Shown here: one piece after another, positions 10,787-22,359 of the stretch
Numbering within the stretch: position 1 is the stretch's first letter
Layout: each line of letters begins with the position of its first letter
Source of the DNA: Rhypophila decipiens
Taxonomy: Eukaryota > Ascomycota > Sordariomycetes > Sordariales > Naviculisporaceae
Direction: 5' to 3'
Length of the DNA: 64,000 bases
NCBI GenBank assembly: GCA_033297075.1
Contig: MU858049.1
Location: 310,001-374,000 of the forward strand
The notes under the pieces: model-generated
Databases searched by the model: none
Told to the model about the DNA's origin: nothing
What the model saw: only the letters and a program-made list of their open reading frames with translations
Position numbers and translations under genes: made by a program

Positions 10787-13700
10787 CTTGTGGAAGTGGT
10801 TGAAGGAGTGACTGTTGGTAAGTTGGAAAGGAATGAGATGAATGTAGAGACCCTCGGAGGTCTGGTGCTGTTCCCTATGTATGGAAGCAGCTTCTTTCAA
10901 ATTGGAAGCGGGCCTATGCAGAGAAGTTCTGTCTTGGAGAGACAACGGTTAACGGGTGTGACTGAGGACAGCAAAAACTTGTGACTGTGTGTGAGGAGAG
11001 TGAAATGCTTTTTTTGCTTTTGAGTTGTGCACCCGGGATTTCTTGGATAGCCAACGGGCCAGCTCTCAGATGCGGCCTGGCCCTCTCTTGAATGTGGGCG
11101 ACGAGAAGAGATGACCCAGAGGAGAGCTCGGATTGAAGGTGAACAACGGGAGCCAGCCAATGTGGCCCGGTTACCAGAGCGAGATGCAACCGAGGTGGTG
11201 TGCAAGGTGATAGGGACGGGGAAACCAAACAGATACTGACCCACTGTGACTGCGCACAAGAGTGACGTTGAAATTGGTCCACTTGCGACGACGATGGGAT
11301 GCCGGGAATGACAAGTCGCTGCCCAGCCACTCAAACCACGCTCGCGTAATTTCTCAGTCCAAGTACAAGCCTCACGAGATCGCCTTGCTGTCCGTCTAAA
11401 TTCCCAACAAGAGGTCTTTGGTCAGGTCGTGTTTCCGAAGAACAATGCTGTGGATGCTATAATGTGCGTAACCAACATTCAAATTCCCAAATCGCTTCCT
11501 TTAGATCGTGGCCGGCAAGTTGGTCAGGTGCGCACTCAGTAACGATGCTGGTGCGATGGAGTTTCTTTCGTGACCTTGACGGTTCTCGGATAGGAATGAA
11601 TTTGGTGCGGTGAAAGCAGACAAGAAGGTGAAAAAAGTGATGTTGAAAAAAGTGGCAAGAAACAACAGCTGAATGGCGGTGATTTCAAACCAAACGAAGA
11701 GAATGTTGTGTGTGAAATTGTGCGATCAACACGTTTTGAAAATGAATGATAATTTGTCGATACTGGTCACCCCCTCAAGCGGTGGAATAGAAAAAAGAGT
11801 GTCGGTGTCTATCGTGTCGAAAGGAAGGAAGGACGAAAGGAATCGAAGAGACCGGTGTTGGTGCGGTGAGGGTTGAACAGAAGGAGTGTGCAGAAAGAAA
11901 AGGTGCAGAATGTGCAGACGTGCGGAAGGTGCAAGGAAGGGAGCGCCAGAACTGGAAGGCGAGACATGCGACTGAAGATATCCATTTTTGGCAGCCCCCT
12001 CTGGAATTCGAAGCAGACAGGGGAAGTCGCGACCCCTGGCCCTGGATTCCTTCCCGAAGGGGGCCATCAGCCACAGATCTTCAGCCCCTGATTGGCCGAG
12101 TGACTTACACAAGCCTCAGTAGAAAGATTAAGGGTGCATCTAAAGCATGAGCCAAGAGGCCCGTGGGGCTTGTGCCTGAACCAGACGACCAGTAAACCCG
12201 AGTGGAGGGGTGGGCCTGCGGGGTACCTGCTTTCTGAATCTCTGCCGATGTGCCGCTACTGCAGCGTGCCAGCGGACACCGGTACCTGACCGATTAGCGT
12301 CCCCTCTGCCGTTGTGCAGCATCTCGTCTCCCCTCTCTCGACGTGATTCATAATTTTCTCTCAGCAGCTCACTCATCGAGTCATCAGTCATCCTAGGGAA
12401 GGCTCGAAGAAGACATGGGATAACCCTGTGCAACGTTGACTATCTTGACGCCGCGTGCAAGAATTAGATTAGTTGCCCACCCCCCGTCCCCGTCGTTCGG
12501 GTGAACGATCTAGGTTTAGCAATCAGCGGTCTTTAGTCTATCTAATCTATCTCGCAATCCTTCCGTCTTTTTAACCCCGATCTATAACTGGTAAGGAGAT
12601 TGCGGGTGCTCTTTTTTTCTTAGCTGTCCAACATTATATATACGGGAAGAGGTGGTCAGACTGTGCCTCCTAGTCACAACAGCCGGTGCCTTGCCACAAA
12701 ATTCTGTCGCTACCTATCACGATTGGTAGATTCCGTCCGAGTCTGGGCCGCCGATCACGAAGGCTGATTGTGCCACTCCTGCCGCATGAATTTTGGTCCT
12801 TTTGCCGTTGAGAAAGATCCATTGGTCCGCACCCGCACAGCGGAAAGGAGGTCGAGATCGATTTACCATAAACGCAGGATTAGGGGATGAACGGCACATT
12901 TTTCTGCTCACAAACTGGAGACCCCAAGAGCCTCCAAGATTTCTCGGCGGGGTACGTATTTGAGTGCGCACGAGGTTAAAATAGCAGGGGCTCTCGTCCC
13001 GAGTTACCCACGCCTGCGAGAGCCAATCCCACCCTTTTTCGGAGCCTGAAACACGTTTCACCCCCAGGCGCTACGAATTCCCTGGTCTTTGGTGCATCTC
13101 CAAACCCCCCACTTCCCAATCACACCTGACTCTGGGGATCTGTTCTTCATGATGTGATGGCACAATCTGCAATCGCACATGCAGCCAGTCGTGTGAGTAG
13201 GGTTGCTTTTTCGATCACTCTTTACCGGTGTGCAATTGCCGCTGCACCACCGGTGACAAAGGGCACACAGTTGAGGGGCTGGAGAGCAGGAAGCTCGAGA
13301 TGGGGTTGTCCCCAGTTGTGGCTCGATGAACAGACGGATAGATCATATCATCGTGTCAACTTATTAACTACTCGTATTCCGAGGACGGATGCGCTAAAAT
13401 ACCGGACGCTGGATCGGATGAATGGGGCAGTTTTCTTGGTGATGGGCAAATACGAACATGAAAACCGAGTTCAATGGAAACGCACCAAAACATCCGAGGC
13501 GATCTTCAGCCAGCAAAAAGGTTGGCATCAAAACTTCCAGAGTGAAAAGGGGGAAACCAAGGCATTCCAACCTTGAACATCATGCCCCTGATTCATGTGA
13601 AGATCGCTTGTTGGTCCACTGCGGTGCCAGACGATAATGATTTGCATATGGAATGAATCCATGGAACCTCGGGTCAACCTGGAAGCTCCCAAGCTTTCGG

Positions 13701-14110
13701 GCGTTGCGCCACCCCCTAAAACGACGACAAGGAAGAATGTTGCGCCACATTTAAGCGTGGACTCTAGCCACATCAAGGGTCAGATCCCGTCCCGTCGTAA
13801 CCGTGGCTCGTGACCAAACCATCCAGGGGTAAAGGTTACACTGTGGCTTGTTGGCCGGCCGGCTCAAGGAGGGGTCGGGTGCACGACCACAAGGGCGACC
13901 TATCGTCTTGGCATCGAATTGTCCGCCACAGTCAAACCCAACGACAACGTTGCTGTACCTTTGCGACTGAATAGCTTCCCTACGTACGTAAAGGAGGAAA
14001 ATCACTAATGTTTATATGGAGTTTTTATGATAATCACGATCTAACGCTTTGCGCCTGTTTCGGGAGGGTTGATTGAACCAGATTCATTTAGCTCTTAGAC
14101 GGATAGCAAC
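10787..14110. other. 3.3-kb intergenic between divergent genes
   Basis: This large divergent region lies between the DUF1996 gene (minus) and the SWA2 gene (plus). Open frames of up to about 145 codons occur, but they overlap on opposite strands, use no convincing splice sites and resemble no family I know. I see no tRNA or repeat. It presumably carries both promoters and long 5' UTRs. Confidence 0.5.
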
Positions 14111-16952
14111 ATGGATGATCTCTCGGGCCTCAACTGGTCCGCGCCGACCACGGCCACCGGGAAGCCAGCCCAGCCAGCACCCCCAACCTCGTCCAACGCC
14201 GCATCTTCCTTCTCGAGCTTCCCAGCTCTGCGCCCGACACCATCGCCGTTTGCCTCGGGGCGCAACACGCCCCTATCCGCACAAGGGTCTGGCGCCAAAC
14301 CTGCAGTTGCGAAACCAGCTCAAGACAGCTTCAGCAATCTGGTCAATTTTGGTTCTGCAAAGAGCACAGCAAATCTGAGCTTGAAGGAGCAGCAAGATCG
14401 GCTGGAAGCCGAGAGAAGAAAGAAGGAGGAGGAGCGGCGAAGACAAGCCCAGGCGCATTATGGAGACTTGGACTCTCTCGGCCAGGGTCGATCATCCGGA
14501 GCGGCGTCTCCCGCGGTGTTACCAGCATTTTCGATTCCCGGCGCGGCGAGTAAGAAGCCCATAGACTCCGACGATGACCTGTTCGCCGCTTTCAACGCCA
14601 ACACCAAAGTTGACAACTCGAGCTACTACCCACCACCTCCTTCTCACACACCTTCTCCAGCAATCACACAGGGTCTGAACCTCGGCGACCCCAGTGCCTG
14701 GGGCAAGCCAACAAGTCAAAAAGCGGCTGCCTTTATAGACGATGACGACGATCCTTTTGGGCTCAACCAGTTAAAGCCGGTCGCAAAAGCCCCTTCCCCG
14801 GCCATCCTCGACGACACGGACGATTTTTTAGGCGATCTCGCAAAGCCTGTTGACCAGGTCAGGAAACAAGTCAAGCCGGAGTTCTCTCGGGCGCCGGAAC
14901 CCGGGAAGGCTATCGAGGATTCCTCCTCAGATTCCGAGCCTGAACCCACGGGAGGTCCTGCATCCGACGACCCCTTTGACAAGGCTGTTGCGCAGCTCGT
15001 GGATTATGGATTCACGCCGGAGAACGCGCGTAGGGGTCTTACGGAAAGCGGCGCGGGATTAAACGTTCAGGCCGCGGTTAACTGGCTGCTAGACGATGCT
15101 CACAGGCAAGCAAAAGAACAGGCCAAAAACAAATCGGGCCAGAAAGAGCAAGGAAGAGATGGGTCTTCCCGGTCTTCGAGTCAAGCTCGGAGCGGTGGCC
15201 CGGCCTGGGGACGAGACGAACCCAGGCGAGAATCTGGCAGAGATAGCAACAATCGATCGCCGGCATCTAGCGATGGTGACTTTACCAAAACAGCTGCTGC
15301 CGTGGGTACTACACTTTTCAAGACAGCTAATAGCTTGTGGAAGACTGGGCAGAAGAAGGTCCAGAAGGCGGTCTCGGAATTTCAGCAAGACGGTGACCCG
15401 AATCAGCCGAAATGGATGAGATCGGCTCAGCAACAAGACTCGTCTAGCTCTGCAGGCGGAAGACGACAGATGGACGTCACTGACGAAGCCATGATGCTCG
15501 AATCAGGGGGTCGTCCGAACCCCAAGCCTTCGAGGCTTCAGTCCGAAGCCAGAGCTTCCAGCAATGCGCCTTCCCGGGACCAGTCGCCCGCAGCGTCAGC
15601 CGGTTTTCGGCAACCTCCAAAGCCTCAGGCGCCGAAATGGCAGCAGGGACCTCAGCTGGACCCGCGGGCGAGGCTCAGCAAGCAGCTGGCAGAGGAAGAG
15701 GAACAGGCCTATATCAGCCCTGTACGGAGGAGAAAAGCCACACCACAAGCTCCCGCAGAATCCAAGGCTCCAGTTCGACGAGAAGAGGAGCCGGACCTGC
15801 TATTCGGCTCTGGGGCAATTCCCCAAACAAAGACCAGCCTCCCCGACCGCACCTTGCAGCCAGCAGCATCTGCTCCTCGGCAACCTACGCGGCAAACCCC
15901 ATCCCCTAGGCCCGCCCCTGTTGCCCGCCCAGCCCGTCAGATACCAAGTATATCAGCCATCGCCCTGCAAAGCTCAACCAAACACCGGCTCGAAGGCACA
16001 GCGCACTTTAAACGCGGCGACTACGCAGCCGCACATGCCTCGTACACAAATTCCCTCACCGGCGTGCCACAAACTCACCCTCTCACAATTCTCCTCCGGT
16101 GCAACCGGGCCCTGACAGCCCTCAAGACAGGCGAGCCACGCCAAGCAGTAGAAGATGCCGACGCCGCCTTGCAGCTCATCGGCCCAGCTAAAGGCGAAGG
16201 CGAACACGTGGAACTACACGACAACGAGAAACGCGACATGCGCGATCTCTACGGCAAAGCGCTAACCCGGAAAGCCGAGGCCCTCGAACAAATGGAGAAA
16301 TGGTCCGATGCCGAAAAAGTCTGGCAGCTATGTGTTGAGTCTGGAGTGGGCGGGTCAAATGCTATCGCGGGCCGTCAACGCTGCCAGAAGGCTCTGGCTC
16401 CGAAGCAAGCCCCTAGACCGGCGGCGGCGCAACAAAAGCGCCCTGTCGTCGCCACTAGACCTCGCCCGTCGCCGGTGAATCAACAGAAAAGCTTCGAGGC
16501 AGTGGAACGTCTCCGCAAAGCAAACGAGGCGATTGAGAGGGAAGGGGCAGAGAAGTTCGCGCTGACGGATAAAGTAGATGCGCGGATTTCTGCGTGGAGA
16601 GATGGGAAACGCGATAACTTGAGGGCGTTGCTGAGCAGTCTTGATAATGTGCTCTGGGAGGGGAGCGGGTGGAAGAAGGTCGGGTTGCATGAGCTGGTCA
16701 TGGCGAATAAAGTCAAGATTGTGTATATGAAGGCTATTGCCAAGACGCATCCTGATAAGGTTTGTTTTTTTCTTTGTCTTTCTCTCCTTTTTCTGGTGAT
16801 GGGAAGATATATATGTGTGTAGGGTGACTGAGCTGACTGATGTGATATAGATCGCCACCGACGCATCGACCGAGGTTCGTATGGTTGCGGGCACGGTGTT
16901 TAGTACACTCAACGAGGCGTGGGATAAGTTCAAGGCGGACAATAACCTCTAG
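14111..16952 (+). CDS. SWA2: Auxilin-like clathrin-uncoating factor (UBA-TPR-J domain)
   Basis: Two exons, 14111-16759 and 16851-16952, give 916 residues. The architecture matches yeast Swa2/auxilin-like: a disordered N-terminus with clathrin/adaptor-type acidic motifs (DDLFAAF near 156, DDPFGLN near 213, DDFLGDL near 237), a UBA domain (about 287-332, LVDYGFTPENARRGL...NVQAAVNWLLDD), a TPR block (about 625-745), and a C-terminal J domain whose HPD is residues 880-882. The J domain is cut by the intron directly after HPDK; the second exon supplies IATDAST...VFSTLNEAWDKFKADNNL, the normal auxilin helix and end. Known family role: recruiting Hsp70 to clathrin-coated vesicles to strip the coat. 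Without splicing, translation would run into a hydrophobic nonsense tail, so the intron is well supported. Confidence 0.93.
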
Positions 16953-17461
16953 TTATGTTCTCGTTTCGAGCTTATTTCCTTTGCGCCTATATCTACGAGA
17001 TTCAATACCCTGACGACAGAGAAAGCATTTGATAGGTAGCGTAAAAGATTTAGACTTGTTTATGAGAATAAAGTTGAGAGCAGAAACGTGGCGGCTTAAT
17101 GCATGTGCTGGGCCGCGTCTGCAAGTAGAACGTGAACGGGCAGCTCTATTTCAGCATCTGATGTAAGTGGGAAGTTTATGTGGTTGGCAATGTGTCAACT
17201 TGGCCCAGTCTGTGTGCTCATAGATGTTACAGTCCTTCAAGGTTGTTTGTTTATTTGTCTTTGTATTATTCATGATATCGTGTCATATCGCATATCGCAT
17301 ATCTGGTATCAGGTGTCTATCTATACTCGCTTTCCTCGGTTGTCAGGCTGTTGGTTGATCTAGGCCCTTCTTGGTCCCTACGGCTTTTAAATCTCCAAAG
17401 ACGCTGAATCGCAAAACATCACCCTCCTCCCGGCACTCCAAATAAGTCTTGCAACCCCCCC
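16953..17461. other. convergent intergenic
   Basis: This is the 3' UTR space between SWA2 (plus) and UBC7 (minus). No gene or repeat seen. Confidence 0.55.
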
Positions 17462-18033
17462 TCAAAGCCCCAACATCCTCCTGACCCCCTCGCGAACCTT
17501 GTCCTCATACTCGCTCCTCCTCTCGCGCCACATCTTGGCAGCTTCCACATTGGCGGGGCTCTCGTCGTTCGGCTCAGCCAGCATACTCATGACCGAAATG
17601 AGAATCTTCTCGACAGACTGGATAGGCGACCATCTTTCGGACGCATGCTCGTAGTGGTTCGGGTCGTCCCCCGGCGGGTGCAAGATGGAAATGCAGACCA
17701 GACCAGACGGATAAACTATATTCAATCCCTCATCAGTTTTCTCTTCCAACCAGACAAACAAAAAAAGAAGATGGGGAAAAACATACCATTAGGATGCCAG
17801 ACCTCGCCGAGAAACTTCATTGTCGGAGGGGCGAGGGGATAATCTTTTGGGAATCTAAGCTCGGCGGGGAAGACGCCGCCTTCGAAGGGCGTCCCTTCGG
17901 GCCCTTGTATTAAGGCTTCCCAGTGGAGCAGGTCATCTTCTGAGACGGGCCCGGCGGTGATGCCCTCTGGTGGGTTGTTGGTTAGGGCGCGGTATTCTTG
18001 GAGGAGCCGGCGGTGCGCGGTTGATTGGGCCAT
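17462..18033 (-). CDS. UBC7: Ubiquitin-conjugating enzyme E2, UBC7/UBE2G type
   Basis: Two exons (17787-18033, 17462-17715; 71-bp intron GTATGT...ATATAG) give 166 residues, the normal size. The fold is a standard UBC domain: [17 protein letters not shown] start, [22 protein letters not shown], then [12 protein letters not shown] with the catalytic cysteine at residue 90. Immediately after comes the acidic/His insertion [16 protein letters not shown] that marks the Ubc7/UBE2G class. Known role: ER-associated degradation, working with membrane RING ligases such as Hrd1 and Doa10 and the activator Cue1. The intron falls right before VYPSG, just ahead of the active site. All key residues are intact. 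Confidence 0.95.
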
Positions 18034-18528
18034 TTGTTTTTGGCTTGAGTCGCGGATTATAGGGAGAGAGACGGTTCGCAGTTAGTTGTTGTGGTAAGTG
18101 GTGTGTTGGGGAGATTTTGATTTGGGTAGATGACTCGCAATCGGTTAGTTGGTGCAGAATTCAATTATTATAGGTGGAAATCGTGGTATTTTATAAAGAT
18201 CGTTGCCGGGAATAAGTACATGTAGGTGCCAACAAAGACGACGGGATGGAAGGGAGGCGGGAAGCCGGTAGAAATCCGACGATCCGCAAGTCTGGAGCCC
18301 AAGCGCATGGAACCCCCCCAACAAGATCGCGGCAGTGGCGGGGGTGCAGCATCATACAGTGGGGCCATAACGTGGGGCACCGATGACCGAAGAAGCTCTG
18401 GCCAATTAACGGCTAAGAATTGGGCCCCGTTGTCCGTACCATGGAAGCTTTCCACATCCGACCGGGAAGCTTCTTGATCTTGAACCTACAGATTCAATCT
18501 CAGGTTGAGGAGACCTGAACACAACATC
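18034..18528. other. divergent promoter region UBC7 / Mmc1-like gene
   Basis: About 495 bp shared by the two divergent genes. No further coding signal seen. Confidence 0.5.
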
Positions 18529-20556
18529 ATGTCGCCAACGCCGCTCCTGGGGTTGAGATACGCCCTGGGCCGTGGTCGCGTACTGGCGAATGGCCGTTCA
18601 AGACGGTCAATTTGTTTCTTTTGTTCCCTGTCAGGTCACAATGCTCCCGCATCGAGGATAACTCGGCCTGGGCTGCTTCGAGAGAAACGGAAATTTCCCG
18701 GATTTACTACCTCTCGGTGTCAGTCGACCGAGACCGCTACCACCGAAGTGCCCATAACAGACCCCCGACAGGATCTCGAGCACGCGTTACTAGAACTACA
18801 AACCCACGCAGCGAATTATGTCAACCTCTCTCGTCTCCAGCTGGCGCTTCACAATCTTCGAGAACAGCCCGGTGACGAGTCGATCCGGGTCACGTTTCTG
18901 GGCGTAACCAATGGCTCCCTTGAGCCGGGAAACACTGCCAAGAGCCTCCTCCGGCTTGTTCTGGCAGATCCGTTAGAGCCCCGGAGAGAGTGGGAGACAC
19001 GATTACAGAGCCATGACGCATCGAAGCCCCTGATAGTGCGAATTGGACCGGCCCCGACTTCACCGGAGGATGCGATACGAAGCGAAAAGCTCGAGACAGC
19101 CCGAGACTCCATCATGCCCGAGATCAAAGTCTCCTCGCCTACACTCAACAAGGCGAACCTCGAGATGCTGCTAATGGAGGCCGACACACTCACTCTAGCA
19201 AAAACCAGCGAGCCAAATACTCTGGAGGACTCTGTTCTGGTCCCAACAGTGGACTTGTCCAAGCCCAGCTCGACCCACCCGGAACCTATCACAACGCCAG
19301 TCCACATGGCCCTGTTAGTAGGCGACGGCATCCTAGGCGCAGCCTCAATCCTATCCCTTCCCATTCTCGAAAGCCAGGAAACCACGCGAGCAGCAGTAAA
19401 CTTTGGTTCGCTAGACCCCAACGACATGGCAAGCTGCCCCTTCACCAAGATCGACATCAAAGCAGGCGACCACGGACTGGAGCTCTTCCGAACAAGCGTC
19501 AACAACGTGATGGAATTCGAGAATCTCTGGACAGAGTCCAACATAGGCCGCATAAGCGAGTGGCTAAGAATCAACACCCTCCCTTCCAGCCCTGATCGAA
19601 TAACCAAACCCCCCGTTCGGAACTTGATAAAATCATTGCTGCAAAATACAAGCGCAACCATCCAAGCCGAAGAAGCAAAGGGTCTCTCTGAGACTCTGGC
19701 GGCTAGCGTATCGCCTCATTCTGCTGCGCGGCTGAATCAAGCACTGGCCGAGTGGTCGCAGAATGCCCATCAAGAATTGGAACAACAGCTCGAGGTGGCA
19801 TTTTCCAGCCGGCCGTGGAGGAAACTCAATTGGTGGAAGTTGTTCTGGCGGGTAGATGACGTGGGCATGTTGTCGTCGGATATGCTTGCTTTGCGGTTTC
19901 TTCCCGAGGCGGAGAGGGGGATTATTTACCTTGCTGGACGGGTTCAGGAAGCGAGCCTTGCTGTTTCTCAGTCGTCTGAGCACCACCACCTCCAGGAGGG
20001 GGGGCAGGTATTGTACCCCGGCCCGACTCTGGCTTCTGGCCCGTCGGCGGCAGATGTGATAAGCAGCACTCGCCAGCGCACGGCTATTGTGCCGCCTGGA
20101 CCAACTGCTGTCGTCGTTGGTGGGGGCAGTACCTACCCGAGTTATATCCCATACACGAGGAATTATCTACAGGAAAGGACCGTCCCGGCGTTGCAGGCTC
20201 TTGCGCAGAAGTTGGTATTGCAGAGTGTTAGCACCGCGGGATTGACGTCTGCGCTGGGGGTCTTGTCGTATTTGTCTGCGCTGGGGGCGTATGAGTCTGG
20301 TACGATTGCTGCGCTGGGGTTGGCTTTGAGTCTGAGGAGGCTGCAGAGTAAATGGGAAAGTGCGAGGGGGTTTTGGGAGGGAGAGGTTAGAGAGGAGGGG
20401 CGGAAGGCCGTGAGGGCTACGGAGGATTGTGTTGCTCGGGTTATTGAGGGGGCTGCGGATGTTGGTAAGGAGGAGCAGGGAAGACGGATGGAGGAGCTGG
20501 AGCGGGTTAAGGGGATTATTGAGCGGGCGGAGGAGGCGTTGGGGCGGATGAGATAA
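18529..20556 (+). CDS. Mitochondrial Mmc1-like protein
   Basis: Single exon, 675 residues from the ATG at 18529 (the frame is open from a non-ATG codon at 18505). The first ~70 residues are rich in Arg/Ser/Ala without acidic residues and end near CQSTETATTEV, a typical mitochondrial presequence. The middle part is mostly helical with no classical catalytic motif that I can name. Near the C-terminus a hydrophobic stretch (LTSALGVLSYLSALGAYESGT..., about residues 573-605) looks like a membrane-associated hairpin, followed by a charged coiled coil. From memory the sequence resembles a fungal family annotated as mmc protein 1, which has been discussed as a matrix/inner-membrane dynamin-related protein absent from budding yeast. 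I hold that assignment at moderate confidence; mitochondrial targeting is better supported than the function. Confidence 0.85.
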   Translation: MSPTPLLGLRYALGRGRVLANGRSRRSICFFCSLSGHNAPASRITRPGLLREKRKFPGFTTSRCQSTETATTEVPITDPRQDLEHALLELQTHAANYVNLSRLQLALHNLREQPGDESIRVTFLGVTNGSLEPGNTAKSLLRLVLADPLEPRREWETRLQSHDASKPLIVRIGPAPTSPEDAIRSEKLETARDSIMPEIKVSSPTLNKANLEMLLMEADTLTLAKTSEPNTLEDSVLVPTVDLSKPSSTHPEPITTPVHMALLVGDGILGAASILSLPILESQETTRAAVNFGSLDPNDMASCPFTKIDIKAGDHGLELFRTSVNNVMEFENLWTESNIGRISEWLRINTLPSSPDRITKPPVRNLIKSLLQNTSATIQAEEAKGLSETLAASVSPHSAARLNQALAEWSQNAHQELEQQLEVAFSSRPWRKLNWWKLFWRVDDVGMLSSDMLALRFLPEAERGIIYLAGRVQEASLAVSQSSEHHHLQEGGQVLYPGPTLASGPSAADVISSTRQRTAIVPPGPTAVVVGGGSTYPSYIPYTRNYLQERTVPALQALAQKLVLQSVSTAGLTSALGVLSYLSALGAYESGTIAALGLALSLRRLQSKWESARGFWEGEVREEGRKAVRATEDCVARVIEGAADVGKEEQGRRMEELERVKGIIERAEEALGRMR

Positions 20557-21774
20557 CCAGAGGGAAAGGGGATAAAAAGGACGAGAGGAGTTAGTTATGT
20601 GTATATGTAATGTCTGTATTATGTTTCTGTATTAGTAGTTGCGCTCGTTGTTACAGATATGTAACCTACTTGGTTGGGTGTATGATTAGTGTTCTGGGAG
20701 CTATGGGCTTCAGAACGAACCAAAACAGAACTACCTTAGATAGAGTATTTAAGCAGAGAGGCACATTTGTTATCTGATGAATCCATACTGAACTTCGTCT
20801 TACCGGGCTTCCAGGACATGGCCCTGGGACGGACAAGAGTGTCGACCATGAGATCATCTACACGCTTGATTCAGAGATTGCGCCTCACTTCTTTGGGTGT
20901 GTTTTGTGCCATGTTGCCTCCCCAGCCATCCATAACAGTTTGAATTTAACTCAGCATAGATAGACGAGGGTGCAATTCCCACAGTCCGACGATATTCTCG
21001 CCCCCCGGAGACTGGTGTCCATGGAGGTTTGCATACCTAGTATAGGAGAAAAGGTGGTCACGGAGAGCAGGGTTGCGGCCAAGGGCAGCGAAGATGAGAC
21101 CGACACCGATACGAACACCAGAAGACCGATGCTGGCTCACCAGCCCATCCACGATGGTAATCCAGTTAGGCCAAGTGCCATCCATGGCCCGTGAGGCTCT
21201 TAGACCAGCTATTCAACTTCTTCAACATTCAAGGTGTTTCCCCCCGTTTGACCCATGCCAGCACGCCTTGCCAAGATTAACTGCACACATGTGTTAGTAC
21301 ATCCTCACGCCCTATTCCGCAACTCAGACGCCTTGTGACGCCTCGATTGACCCATGATCTTCATGATATTTATGCCTGTAAGACTGATGATTCAGGCCAG
21401 TTTATTTGGATTTAGATGCCTCGTGATGCCTCGATCGACCCGTCAACTTCATAGAATCCATGCCTCTTGTGTACCGCTTCAGGCCATTTTATTTGGATTT
21501 AAATGCCTGCCATACAACCAATGAACCGCCTGCGAAATATCCCTTAACGCCTGATAAATCCCCAAGAATACGCCTTTTGGTGAAAACAACGTGGCATGAG
21601 CCATGAGCCGCGAATCTTGAGCCTTAATATCCGGCCCTGGGACCAGCGGGGACCTCCTTCGTGAACGAAACCTGGCCTCTCTCCTCGCGAAACTCGCGAC
21701 GCGGTCCGCAGAAACTGGGTCCTGTTTAAGCAACTGTTTAGTAAAAACCCTTTCTCTTGTCTCCTGCCTCTTTT
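20557..21774. other. convergent intergenic with tandem repeat
   Basis: This lies between the 3' ends of the Mmc1-like gene and SMD3. It contains an imperfect two-copy 88-bp tandem repeat (listed separately). No gene seen. Confidence 0.55.
21326..21501. repeat. 88-bp imperfect tandem duplication
   Basis: Unit 1 (21326-21413) and unit 2 (21414-21501) both begin AGAYGCCTYGTGAYGCCTCG and both end in CAGGCCA-TTTATTTGGATTT-type sequence. The middle of each unit has diverged more. A few bases of a third unit (AATGCCTGCC) may follow. Many of the differences are C/T transitions. Confidence 0.8.
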
Positions 21775-22359
21775 CTATCCTCTCGTTCCGCCCCTACCCC
21801 CTGCGCGAGCTCTGCTGACGGTTGCTCTGCCTCTGGCGAGGCCGACACCTCTTCCTCTGACATTTCGGCTTCGGAACATGGGCGCGTTTCTGGAAATTGG
21901 AAATTTGGTTAGTACTTGTCTTGGCAGCTTGGATATTGGCGACAAGTGTGCTGGTGTACCTCAACATATCGGGGACGATGAAAAACCGAACATGGCTGCC
22001 TCGTATGTAGACTTGCTCCAGATGGCTGACACGGCCATCACGGGCTGTGACGGTGATGTCCTTGAGCTGGACGTTCATGTTGTCCTCGGCTAGAAGGTGT
22101 GTAAATCGCCGTTAGTCAATGTTCGCGAACTATACAGAGGCGGGGCTGGTGGAGGGGAACGTGTGCGCACCTTCGATGAGCTTGCCGCGGTATGTTTGAC
22201 CAGATGTGATCTCGAGGGTGACGATATGGCCCTGTTGACGAAAAGTGAGGAGGTTAGCCAGTTATTCCAGCAAGGCGAAGGGGAACAGAGAATAAGAAAG
22301 GCGATGCGAACCTGGGCCTCGTTCAACAGCTTGATGGGAATTCCAATTGTGGACGTCAT
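21775..22359 (-). CDS. SMD3: Small nuclear ribonucleoprotein Sm D3
   Basis: Four exons: 22312-22359, 22171-22231, 21960-22089 and 21775-21889, with introns of 80, 81 and 70 bp, giving 117 residues. The protein starts [16 protein letters not shown] and continues [20 protein letters not shown] (Sm1 motif), [19 protein letters not shown], then [18 protein letters not shown] (Sm2 motif), and ends in an Arg/Gly-rich tail containing [12 protein letters not shown]. Each splice restores the exact family sequence; the last intron has a perfect TACTAAC branch site, while the first uses a weak donor, GTTCGC. Known role: part of the seven-member Sm ring on U1, U2, U4 and U5 snRNAs. The Arg/Gly tail is usually a methylation target. 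Without the last splice, translation would run into a Lys/Arg-rich nonsense tail. Confidence 0.95.
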
